The position numbers and the translations under genes were made by a program. Shown here piece by piece: positions 30,234-38,282 of a stretch of 64,000 bases of DNA. This DNA is from Tichowtungia aerotolerans (GTDB taxonomy: Bacteria > Verrucomicrobiota > Kiritimatiellia > Kiritimatiellales > Tichowtungiaceae): assembly GCF_009905215.1 (NCBI RefSeq), contig NZ_CP047593.1, forward strand, positions 3,724,900 to 3,788,899, read 5' to 3'. Position 1 is the first letter of the stretch. Each line of letters opens with the position of its first letter. The notes under the pieces are model-generated. The model saw only the letters and a list, made by a program, of their open reading frames with translations, did not search any database and was not told where the DNA came from.

Positions 30234-30674
30234 TTATTCAGCGGAGCCAAACGTGACACTGGTAATCTGTGCGCCGGCACAGGCATTCAGCACATCAATC
30301 ACCCGCTCATGGAGTGAATTATCTTCAGCAGCGATTGTAATCATTGCCGGAGTATTCATCAGAGCAGAAGCTTCACGATAGCGGGTCAATGTACGCTCCA
30401 GATCCTCAAGGTCTGCTTTGTTCGGGTCCGTATACTCGCGGTCATTCAGAACAATATGACCATTGGCAAGCACCTCAATAATCTGCTCATCCGGCATTTT
30501 CAGCTCCTGAGTCTGTGCCACAGCACTCGGGAGACTCATGCTCAAATCAGCCTCGGAACGTTTCAGGGAAGAGCTGACCATAAAATAGATCAGCAGCAGA
30601 AACACCACATCAATGAGCGGAGCAATCTGCAGTTCCACTTTTTCGTTAATCAGATCGTCAAGCCAGGCTTTCAT
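30234..30674 (-). CDS. ExbD/TolR-family biopolymer transport subunit 2
   Basis: A 146-residue protein with one N-terminal membrane helix (about 18-38) that carries the conserved proton-pathway aspartate at residue 22 (LIDVVFLLLIYFMV), followed by a periplasmic domain ending in a family-typical ACAGAQITSVTFGSAE. ExbD/TolR dimers sit in the pore of an ExbB/TolQ pentamer and convert proton flow into movement of periplasmic partners. It starts two bases after the first ExbD gene, so both are stoichiometrically coexpressed. Confidence 0.92.
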   Translation of the reverse strand: MKAWLDDLINEKVELQIAPLIDVVFLLLIYFMVSSSLKRSEADLSMSLPSAVAQTQELKMPDEQIIEVLANGHIVLNDREYTDPNKADLEDLERTLTRYREASALMNTPAMITIAAEDNSLHERVIDVLNACAGAQITSVTFGSAE

Positions 30675-30676
30675 AA

Positions 30677-31108
30677 TTAATTCCCGGATTCAAAGGTACC
30701 AAAGATAATGTCCACAATGCCGGCACTGGCACAGGCCTCCATCACCTTCTTAATGTGCTTGTGTTTTACGCGCCGGTCCGCCCGCAGGTAAACCTGCAGG
30801 TTCTCATTCGCCTCATGCAGATTTCCAATTGCCGCAGTAAAACGTTCAAGGTCGACAATCTGTAGGTTCATGAAGATCTCAGCCTCTTCGCCACTGTCAT
30901 CCACAGAACGGATGGTTACCAACTGGCGGTCGCGTGCCTCTTTCGGAACCTTTGCCTTATCAGCAACTGGAAGCAACACCGGAATGCGTTCCAGAGTTGT
31001 CAGATGCGATGCAACCATAAAGAAGATGAGCAACAGAAACACCATATCAATCATGGGAGCCATGTTGATATCGTCGTCGCCACCCTCCATGGGGATTTTA
31101 AACTTCAT
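30677..31108 (-). CDS. ExbD/TolR-family biopolymer transport subunit 1
   Basis: A 143-residue protein, paralogous to the next gene. The membrane helix (about 17-37) contains the proton-pathway aspartate at residue 21 (MIDMVFLLLIFFMV). The periplasmic part includes the RADRRVKHKHIKKVMEACA segment typical of ExbD. Two different ExbD genes in tandem are common in planctomycetes and relatives and may form a heterodimer. A GGAGGAT stretch precedes the ATG. It lies 22 bases after ExbB. Confidence 0.93.
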   Translation of the reverse strand: MKFKIPMEGGDDDINMAPMIDMVFLLLIFFMVASHLTTLERIPVLLPVADKAKVPKEARDRQLVTIRSVDDSGEEAEIFMNLQIVDLERFTAAIGNLHEANENLQVYLRADRRVKHKHIKKVMEACASAGIVDIIFGTFESGN

Positions 31109-31130
31109 GGGGATCCTCCCGCCGGATTTC

Positions 31131-31874
31131 TTAGCGTACAGCGTTACGGTAAACGCTCATGAAATGGCTGACCATCCGGCCCATTGTAGACATATTCTTG
31201 ATGAAGTTGTTTTTGAAAATGAAGTAGGCAATCATCGCCGGAATAGCAATAACCAGACCGGTAGCCGTTGTAATGAGAGCCTCACCAATGTTTCCGGCAA
31301 GCACTTCCGGTTTTCCCATACCGCCGGCGGCAATGCTCTGGAAGGCCTTAATCATACCGGACACCGTACCGAGCAGTCCGAGCATCGGAGCCGTTCCACC
31401 GATAATGGACAGGTAGTTGATCGGCTTCATGAAAGAAACCATCTGTTCGTTACCGGCTTCTTCAATGGCTTCAGCAATGTGAGCCGGATCATAATCATTC
31501 TCATTGATACGTTCCAGACCGGCATCCAGAACCGAGGTCATCAGGCTCGGGTTGTTCTGACAGATTTCACGGGCGCCAGCCACATCCCTTTTAGAAAGTT
31601 TTGCTTCAATGTCCTCTTTGAGATCAGCACGCAGCAGGCTTTTCTGACGAAGTAGCATGATGTTGCGAATGATGAAATAAAGCATGGCAGAAGAAAACAG
31701 ACCCAGCGGCCACATGGACCATCCACCCTGCTTGAGCAGTTCCATGAACGTCGTTTTCTGAACGGCTTCCCCTGTCGCCTCGGCCGCTTCCTGCGCATTT
31801 GCACTGACCAGCACACCGACAAACATCACCAGCATTACCAGCATCACTGCTGTTTTAAAATATGACTTCTTCAT
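31131..31874 (-). CDS. ExbB/TolQ/MotA-family proton channel subunit
   Basis: A 247-residue protein with a cleavable-looking N-terminal hydrophobic segment (about 9-26, ending ANA), as in the long ExbB types, then three membrane helices. The two C-terminal ones hold the family core GGTAPMLGLLGTVSGMI and GEALITTATGLVIAIPAMIA. The cytoplasmic loop (about 75-140) is standard. This subunit should form the pentameric stator of a proton-motive-force motor in the inner membrane, with the two ExbD proteins. GGAGATC lies before the ATG. It is the only ExbB gene for three TonB-like VWA proteins in this operon. Confidence 0.95.
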   Translation of the reverse strand: MKKSYFKTAVMLVMLVMFVGVLVSANAQEAAEATGEAVQKTTFMELLKQGGWSMWPLGLFSSAMLYFIIRNIMLLRQKSLLRADLKEDIEAKLSKRDVAGAREICQNNPSLMTSVLDAGLERINENDYDPAHIAEAIEEAGNEQMVSFMKPINYLSIIGGTAPMLGLLGTVSGMIKAFQSIAAGGMGKPEVLAGNIGEALITTATGLVIAIPAMIAYFIFKNNFIKNMSTMGRMVSHFMSVYRNAVR

Positions 31875-31907
31875 TGTGGATCTCCTTCCCTGTTATTCTC
31901 CGACATT

Positions 31908-32696
31908 CTACTTCAATTCCTCAGCCCGAACGCTCCAGTAGCCTTCCGGATAAGCAATTTCAAATTCTTTTGCGATATGAGCCATCGACTCCAAATATCC
32001 GGTCCGTTTGTAAACCGCTGCTTCATAATATGTCGCAGCGGGGACCCATTCAGCATCCCGGCTGTTATAAACCAAGACGTTTGAAAAGTGCTGAAGCGCC
32101 GTTTCATAGTCGCGCTTCTCCATCGCCAAACGACCCTGAATATATTCACTAATCGACGATGAAATCTCTTCCGGCTTACTGATTGCCGAAAGCGCCCGCG
32201 CAACATCTTCCGGAGTTTTTTTCTGCTCCAGCATGACCAGCACTTTGTATAAGCCGGCCAACGGGGCATACTGGCTGTTTTTCTTCTGCAGGATGTTGGC
32301 CGCTGTCAGAGTTTCATCGTACTGCTCCGTCCAGAAACAAGCGCGCATTTTGTATTGAACATACAGATCAATATTTCCCGGCAGAGCCAGACCCTGCCTT
32401 ACCGGAGCAAGGAATGAGTTCAGACGATCAACCAGAGCCTTGTAATCTCCCCGTGCAAAAAATCCGTCACATTCCTCAGCAGTCAGCGGCTCCTCAAATG
32501 TGAAGTTGGCGATTTGTATCTGGTCAAAAGCAACAGAAAGGTTCTCCTTCGCCAACACCACCTTTCCTGCCTGAACGACCAGATCATCAACCGTCCGCAG
32601 GGCTCCGTTTTTGAACGTGATTTCCACTTCATATTCAGCCTGCGCGGCAAACGCACAACCAAGCGCTACGATAAGAAATGTTTTGAAAACTCTCAT
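31908..32696 (-). CDS. Secreted protein with N-terminal beta domain and TPR-like repeats
   Basis: A 262-residue protein with a signal peptide (1-20, ending AAQA). Residues about 21-70 are beta-rich, and the remainder is helical with TPR-like units, most clearly RLAMEKRDYETALQHFSNVL followed by ATYYEAAVYKRTGYLESM. Its last 80 residues resemble the 110-residue protein at 37950-38282. The start codon overlaps the stop of the large TPR gene upstream (TAATG), so the two are translationally coupled. Probably a periplasmic scaffold of the ExbB/ExbD machine; function unknown. Confidence 0.7.
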   Translation of the reverse strand: MRVFKTFLIVALGCAFAAQAEYEVEITFKNGALRTVDDLVVQAGKVVLAKENLSVAFDQIQIANFTFEEPLTAEECDGFFARGDYKALVDRLNSFLAPVRQGLALPGNIDLYVQYKMRACFWTEQYDETLTAANILQKKNSQYAPLAGLYKVLVMLEQKKTPEDVARALSAISKPEEISSSISEYIQGRLAMEKRDYETALQHFSNVLVYNSRDAEWVPAATYYEAAVYKRTGYLESMAHIAKEFEIAYPEGYWSVRAEELK

Positions 32697-35512
32697 TATT
32701 TATCTCCCTGAGGACGCAGCTTGGCTAGTCGAGCACGAGCCAAGGCACCTTCCGGCGTCGCCGCAATTGCTTCTTTTGAAAGCATCTCCTCACATGTCGA
32801 AATTATGTCAGCAGTGCGCCCACCCATTTTTTCGAGGCAGAGAATACTTCCTTCATATGCCTTTGCGGCCCACTCTGTGTGGCCTTCATACATCACATAC
32901 ACCCGCTGGAAGAATGCAAACGCTTCTGTCTCCCGGCCCTGTTCAAGGGTGCACATCCCGATCCAGTACAATGCCTCAGAAGTCAAAGGACCACGCCAGT
33001 CGGGCACTTTGAAAATATCCTGGTAGGCTTTAATGGCGAGATCATATTCCTTCGTCATACGATAGGAATCTGCCTTCACCATCTGAGTCAAACCGACTTC
33101 CTCCCGATAGCCGAATCGATTGATAATATCTTCCGCCAGGTTCTGAACCTGATCGTATTTTCCTTCTTTAAACAAAGCCTGCAGCTCAACATTCATCACA
33201 TCGACAAGGATTTCTGATTCCTCGAAAGCTGCCATGCAGTGTTTATAGGCCTTGTGTACAAAATCGTAATCATTGCGGGCCAACGCTTCGTCTCCCATCA
33301 GTACAAGAGTCAGCGGACCGGCATCCTTAACATCAGAAGAAAGGATTTCTTTAACATACCGCTCACGCTGTCCGTCCGACAGGGTATAAGCAAACAAAGT
33401 CCCTAATCGCAATGCCAGCGTGGTCTGTCCATTGCTCTTTGCCCGAGCCAGCTCACGGTTCAGCTGGTTGACAACGGATCTGTTAGAGGTCCAGCCGCCT
33501 TCTTCTTCGTTTTCTTTAATCAGCTCCCGGAGAATCAGGTCAATATCAGCATTTTCCGGCTTGTTACCAAATTTAGCAATGGTCTCAATATACTGTTTAA
33601 GCGCTTTGTCGGTGTCGCCCATGGCTTTATAAGCTTTGCCCAACCAGAAACTCGCGCCCGGAACATTTCCTTCTTCACCGTTTTCACGGAGGTAGGCGTC
33701 CATCATATCAATGATTTTCCGGTACTCCTTCTGCAACTCATAAATTTTGGCAGTCTGGAACGTCGCGTAATTGAGCTGGTCAATCGATATAGCGCTTTCA
33801 ATACCGCTGGTATAATATTTAAGAGCTTCCTCCAGGTCCCCTTCAGCTCCGCGCAAATCACCAATCATGCTGTAGGCTTCAGACTCAAGATTGCTGCCCG
33901 GGAATGTTTCAATAAAGCGCCGGAAAATCATTTCAGCATCTTCAAATCGGCCGGCCCCGTAAAGAGCAATCCCTAAACGATAAGAGGCATCCTCTTCAAA
34001 CCGCAGCTGTGGATAATCCTTATTTTCAAGATATCCTGTAAACGCCGTGATAGCCGGCTCAAACTGCCCCATAAACAGGTGGCACATGGCAACCCAATAA
34101 TCAGAGGCCTCATGATAGGTACTGTCCGGCCATTTTTCGAAGACTTCACGGAACTGCGCCAAAGCTTTTGCATATTCGATCTTCTGGAAATTAATATATC
34201 CCATCAGATACTTAACCTGATCAACAAAACGGTGGTTCGGCATCGTTTCCAAAGCATTCGCTCCAACCGCCAGAGCTTCGTCCAGCTTGCCAAGCTGAAG
34301 CAATACCTGCATCTGGTTTAAAGAAACCTCATCTGCAAATTTGCCGGTCGGATATTTTTTCAGGTAGTCATCAGCTTCCTGAACAGCGTCATCCAACTTC
34401 TGCATGTCCAGCGACACTGAAAAGGCCTGGAAACGGGCGTCATCAGCCAGCTTCAAATCAGGAAATCCCGTATAAAAACGGCGATAAAGCGTCAGTGCCG
34501 GCCAGTTGCGCTTCATGCCCGTGTAACATTTCCCGATGCGCATTTCCAGATCCGCGTCATATCCAGCCCCTTTACGGATCTGCTCCATTTCCTTGTTGTT
34601 CTGGGTCATCGCGGAGCGCAGCTTTTCCTGCTCGGCGTCGTATGCGCTGCGGGTTCTACCAATACGTTCCACAAAAGGCTCCGCCAGTGTTTTTTCAATC
34701 TGACGATTCTGCTTCTCGTAAAGCGCCAGTCGTTCAGCCCCTCTCAGGACTGTTCGGTACAAGACCAAGGCGTTTGCATAATCTCCCTCATTGAACTTCT
34801 GGTCCCCGGCTTCGATCAGCGCAACATTCAGAGCCCCGTTTTGGCGGACGGAATCATCGCAGTAGGATAGAAACTTAAGAAAATTATCAAAATCCTTCGA
34901 TTTGACGAAACAACTGACCAGCATAATGGCGGACGCGTTGCGATCTTCAGGTTTTTCTGCCGTGTCAAACACCTGACGAAGAGGAACCGCGGCTTCTTTC
35001 CATTTTTCCTGATTATACAGCGCTTCGGCAAGCAGCTGGCGGGCAGACATGATACGTTTGGGATCAAGATGTGTCTGTCCCATCAACATCTTTGCATATC
35101 GCTCAGCACCCGCCCAGTCTTTGCCCATCGCAAATGCTTCGGCAATCATCAGAGAAGCCATCGGTGCTTTTGTGTCATCCGGGTATTTTTCTAAAAAATC
35201 CTGCAGCGCCCGAATTGCATCCGGATATCTTTCCATCTGCAGTTTACACGCACCAATCTGATACATGCAGAACGACCGAAGCTCGTTGGAATCCTTATCG
35301 TTCATCCCTTTCAGACGAACCAGAATCTCTTCCAGGTAAGGAAGCAAACTCGAAGGATTGTCGGCCTTTAAGAGATCTTTGGCTCGCTCGACCAGCACAC
35401 TGGTCGCCATCGAGGCGATCTCCTGCCCAGACACTCTGCCGCAAACGGAAAACATAACGGCGACCAGAACGACCGCACGTATGCCAAACTTTAAATTACA
35501 GTTCTTAGACAT
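32696..35512 (-). CDS. Large periplasmic TPR-repeat protein (paralog 2)
   Basis: About 938 residues from the ATG at 35512; an extension to 35551 precedes the signal sequence and is less likely. After a signal peptide (ending VSGQ) the chain is almost entirely helical repeats of TPR type, for example the run PDAIRALQDFLEKYPDDTKA and later GRFEDAEMIFRRFIETFPGS. It shares order and wording with the 904-residue protein at 38279-40993 along its whole length (MASSVL...ARxLL near the start). No enzymatic motif is visible. Such long TPR chains usually act as protein-docking scaffolds. Coupling to the downstream gene and operon position tie it to the ExbB/ExbD machine. Confidence 0.85.
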   Translation of the reverse strand: MSKNCNLKFGIRAVVLVAVMFSVCGRVSGQEIASMATSVLVERAKDLLKADNPSSLLPYLEEILVRLKGMNDKDSNELRSFCMYQIGACKLQMERYPDAIRALQDFLEKYPDDTKAPMASLMIAEAFAMGKDWAGAERYAKMLMGQTHLDPKRIMSARQLLAEALYNQEKWKEAAVPLRQVFDTAEKPEDRNASAIMLVSCFVKSKDFDNFLKFLSYCDDSVRQNGALNVALIEAGDQKFNEGDYANALVLYRTVLRGAERLALYEKQNRQIEKTLAEPFVERIGRTRSAYDAEQEKLRSAMTQNNKEMEQIRKGAGYDADLEMRIGKCYTGMKRNWPALTLYRRFYTGFPDLKLADDARFQAFSVSLDMQKLDDAVQEADDYLKKYPTGKFADEVSLNQMQVLLQLGKLDEALAVGANALETMPNHRFVDQVKYLMGYINFQKIEYAKALAQFREVFEKWPDSTYHEASDYWVAMCHLFMGQFEPAITAFTGYLENKDYPQLRFEEDASYRLGIALYGAGRFEDAEMIFRRFIETFPGSNLESEAYSMIGDLRGAEGDLEEALKYYTSGIESAISIDQLNYATFQTAKIYELQKEYRKIIDMMDAYLRENGEEGNVPGASFWLGKAYKAMGDTDKALKQYIETIAKFGNKPENADIDLILRELIKENEEEGGWTSNRSVVNQLNRELARAKSNGQTTLALRLGTLFAYTLSDGQRERYVKEILSSDVKDAGPLTLVLMGDEALARNDYDFVHKAYKHCMAAFEESEILVDVMNVELQALFKEGKYDQVQNLAEDIINRFGYREEVGLTQMVKADSYRMTKEYDLAIKAYQDIFKVPDWRGPLTSEALYWIGMCTLEQGRETEAFAFFQRVYVMYEGHTEWAAKAYEGSILCLEKMGGRTADIISTCEEMLSKEAIAATPEGALARARLAKLRPQGDK

Positions 35513-35598
35513 AAGTTCATCAAGATAGCAAATAGTCCACAGACAAAACAAACGTTTTCAGCAAACAAAAGCCGTTTTTTTACTAAGAAACACAGTAA

Positions 35599-37944
35599 TC
35601 AGGGGTACAAATCGAGCATTCGGTTCAATTTGCGCATTTCTTTCTCCGTATCGGCTCCATACACCATCTTTATTTCACCGGAACAACTCTGCGCAAGTCG
35701 CCTGAGAACACGGAACTCATCCCGCTGCATTCTCCCTCCCGGTTCCAGCAGAACCGCAAAATGGACGCGCGGAAGAACAGCCCCATCATCGTCCGCAGGA
35801 TACTGCACCTTACCAACCTCCATTAAGTGATCCACGATCTGCTGTGGAGTATATTCGATATAATCGAGAATGCTGTGCACGAATCCGGGGGGCAAACCCG
35901 CCTTCTTCCTTTTGTCCATTTCCGACTGGATGCGCATTAGCGCCTGACGAATCAGCTCATCGCGTTGTTCTTTGTCGTTTTCCAGTGGCAGCAGAAGATC
36001 CTTCACATTGGATTCCGGACTCGTTGAAGAGGTCACCGTCACCAGTTCACCTTCCTCCGTTTCACCCTGTAACTCTTCGTCAGTGTCACCACCCAATGCA
36101 TCCAGAATTGAGAAGTTAAGCAGTCGGCGCGCCTTTTCCTTCCCAACCTTCAGTCGCCCCATCCCCGTTCCAACAGTAAAAATCAGATCCGCCTTCTGTT
36201 CCATAGCAACCTGAAGGGCCAACGGAAACCCCTGAACATCAGCCCCAAGGGGCGAATCATAAACAGACGACGCCTCATAGCGATTGGTCTCGGGCAACTG
36301 ACCGGGCAGAATATCCGTAAGCCACTCGCCCAACTCTGCCACCCCGCCAAACGCAGCCATCTCCGGTTTGAACGCAAAAACGTTATCTTCATCACTGATA
36401 ATCACATTAAACAGCGTTCCGGTCGTCATGGTCGCAGACATTCCAACCAGCTGCTGCTTGAGGAACTCAAACGCGTTAGTCCCGCCCACCGCTTCCTCAA
36501 CAACATCCTCAGAAGCATCCAGCACAAACGCAATCCGGCTGCCGCGGTCTCTTATATTGTAAAATTCAATGCCGGACTCTGGAGCTTCAGACTTTTCCTC
36601 ATCAACATCAGCGAGAATTGCCGCCTCATCATCCGAAGGCTCATCCCCGCCGCCGGCCACCCGCCTGACGGCATCCTTGCCGTTTAAAAACGCAAACTCT
36701 CCGCCATAAATCCGGGTCAGCTCACTCATTTTTGAGACCGCATCGTCAATCACTCCATCGTCTTCATCTGGAACCAGTCGAACAAAATGAATCCATGGCG
36801 GAGCCATATTCACCTGCGTATACATCGACTGAACCACAGCATCAATATGGTCGTAGATCTGATCTTCGGAATACTGGATGTAGCTGATCAGATCCCGAAG
36901 GAACTGCTCCGGATCATTAGTAAGACTGCGTACATCATCTTCCTCCTGGACCGCCTCGACCGCCTGCTGGATCAGGCTGTCGCGAAGCTCCCGGTCAGCA
37001 GCCAACGCCGACGATCCGCCAACAGAAGATCCTCCGTTACCGCTAAGCAGCTGCCAAAGCGTGAAGTCCACCAGCCGCATGCCTTTTTCCCGACTGAGAC
37101 TGTGTCTCCCCCAGTCACGGCTGACAACAAATACAGTATCCGGCCGCTGCTCCAGCGCCGCCTGCAACGATCGAACCCACTCGCGGGTTTCATCTCCAAT
37201 CGCTGTTTCATAAACCGTTTCCGGCACATATGTATTCTGGTCTTCCGACAATCCGGCCTCGGGCCCGGCCTTCCAGAACGGAGCCAGCCATTCTGCCAGC
37301 GCCGAACGGTTCGTGGCTGTCACTGGAACCATGTGCGGACGAAATTCATCCACAGTCTCGCCGTCATAAAGAAGCACATTAAACAAAACAGATGACGGCA
37401 GCTCCGAAACAACCTGATTCAGCTGAGTTCGAATATACTCACAGGCATCCGCACCACCGGATTCTTCCGAAAGCATCTTTTCCGAGCCATCGAGAATAAA
37501 CACCACCTTCTCGCCTTCTCCACGTATACCGAGAAACTTAAACTTAGGTGCGCCAATACCGATACCGGCCGTAAGCACCCGGAAGTCCCGTACGCCACGG
37601 GCAAACGGCGAATCAAACTTTTGAGAACTGACCTCCCCGACATTCCCCATCTCCGGCACAGAAAACTCAGTGGCAGACGCCGATGCCTTCGTGCTCAGAA
37701 TTTTTGGACGACGGGTCGTGCGGCGAACCCGATCCAGTTTCTGAGGAAGTTGCAGCTGACGCCGTTCCAGCTTCGGTTCCGTAATCACCACATCCATTTC
37801 CGCGTCCCGTTTCTGGACATACCGAACCGCCACCACAGACCCGGCCAGCAGGATCAGAAGAATATGCACAACGATACTGACCGCGGCAGCCTCAGCCGAA
37901 CAGACATGCTTACGATGCACCAGTTTTTTCAGCGTCTCTTTCAA
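35599..37944 (-). CDS. TonB-like membrane protein with two tandem VWA-like domains
   Basis: A 781-residue protein sharing its N-terminal plan with the two small paralogs: a membrane helix at about 19-41, then the EPKLERRQLQLP linker. Here two VWA-like domains follow, one from about 145 and one from about 468. The MIDAS positions read DGSEKM (Asp152, Ser154) and DASEDV (Asp476, Ser478), so each keeps the first two ligands but lacks the second serine. Between and after the domains are acidic stretches. It lies five bases after the 110-residue gene and 86 bases before the large TPR gene. It looks like a fused double version of the small VWA proteins. Confidence 0.8.
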   Translation of the reverse strand: MKETLKKLVHRKHVCSAEAAAVSIVVHILLILLAGSVVAVRYVQKRDAEMDVVITEPKLERRQLQLPQKLDRVRRTTRRPKILSTKASASATEFSVPEMGNVGEVSSQKFDSPFARGVRDFRVLTAGIGIGAPKFKFLGIRGEGEKVVFILDGSEKMLSEESGGADACEYIRTQLNQVVSELPSSVLFNVLLYDGETVDEFRPHMVPVTATNRSALAEWLAPFWKAGPEAGLSEDQNTYVPETVYETAIGDETREWVRSLQAALEQRPDTVFVVSRDWGRHSLSREKGMRLVDFTLWQLLSGNGGSSVGGSSALAADRELRDSLIQQAVEAVQEEDDVRSLTNDPEQFLRDLISYIQYSEDQIYDHIDAVVQSMYTQVNMAPPWIHFVRLVPDEDDGVIDDAVSKMSELTRIYGGEFAFLNGKDAVRRVAGGGDEPSDDEAAILADVDEEKSEAPESGIEFYNIRDRGSRIAFVLDASEDVVEEAVGGTNAFEFLKQQLVGMSATMTTGTLFNVIISDEDNVFAFKPEMAAFGGVAELGEWLTDILPGQLPETNRYEASSVYDSPLGADVQGFPLALQVAMEQKADLIFTVGTGMGRLKVGKEKARRLLNFSILDALGGDTDEELQGETEEGELVTVTSSTSPESNVKDLLLPLENDKEQRDELIRQALMRIQSEMDKRKKAGLPPGFVHSILDYIEYTPQQIVDHLMEVGKVQYPADDDGAVLPRVHFAVLLEPGGRMQRDEFRVLRRLAQSCSGEIKMVYGADTEKEMRKLNRMLDLYP

Positions 37945-37949
37945 ACCCG

Positions 37950-38282
37950 TTACTCCCCTGCATCTTTTTCCAACTCATCCCGAGCTTTGAGGCACCATAT
38001 GCTGCCTGAATAACAAGCCTTCAGTTCAGTCAAGGCAGACACTCCGGCACGGGAACCGCCAGCTTTAAAATCCAGCAATGCTTCATAATACAGAGCCTCC
38101 GCCGCAGCTTCCGGCAGGCGATAATAAAAAGCCTGCACTGTGGCAGCATGCTTGCGGGCCTCACTGAAGTGCCCGGCCTCCACAGCCGCGCGAACCTTAT
38201 CCAGCTCAACCCGAGCCTTGTCTGCCTCGTCAGCAAAAACCGAGAATCCCGCAAAAAGAACCATCGCTACCAGCATTTTCAT
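37950..38282 (-). CDS. Small secreted TPR-like protein
   Basis: A 110-residue protein with a signal peptide (about 1-17, ending FAD) and two to three helical repeat units, including KHAATVQAFYYRLPEAAAEA and ALYYEALLDFKAGGSRAG. It resembles the C-terminal part of the 262-residue protein at 31908-32696, so it may be its truncated counterpart in the first half of the operon. Its ATG overlaps the stop of the large TPR gene (ATGA), and the next gene begins five bases later. Confidence 0.65.
   Translation of the reverse strand: MKMLVAMVLFAGFSVFADEADKARVELDKVRAAVEAGHFSEARKHAATVQAFYYRLPEAAAEALYYEALLDFKAGGSRAGVSALTELKACYSGSIWCLKARDELEKDAGE

Noticed and set aside
30234-31874. ExbB/ExbD genes as a Zorya-type anti-phage system
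   Set aside because: Zorya needs a ZorB with a peptidoglycan-binding domain and helicase or nuclease genes; none is present, and the ExbD proteins are of the short biopolymer-transport kind.
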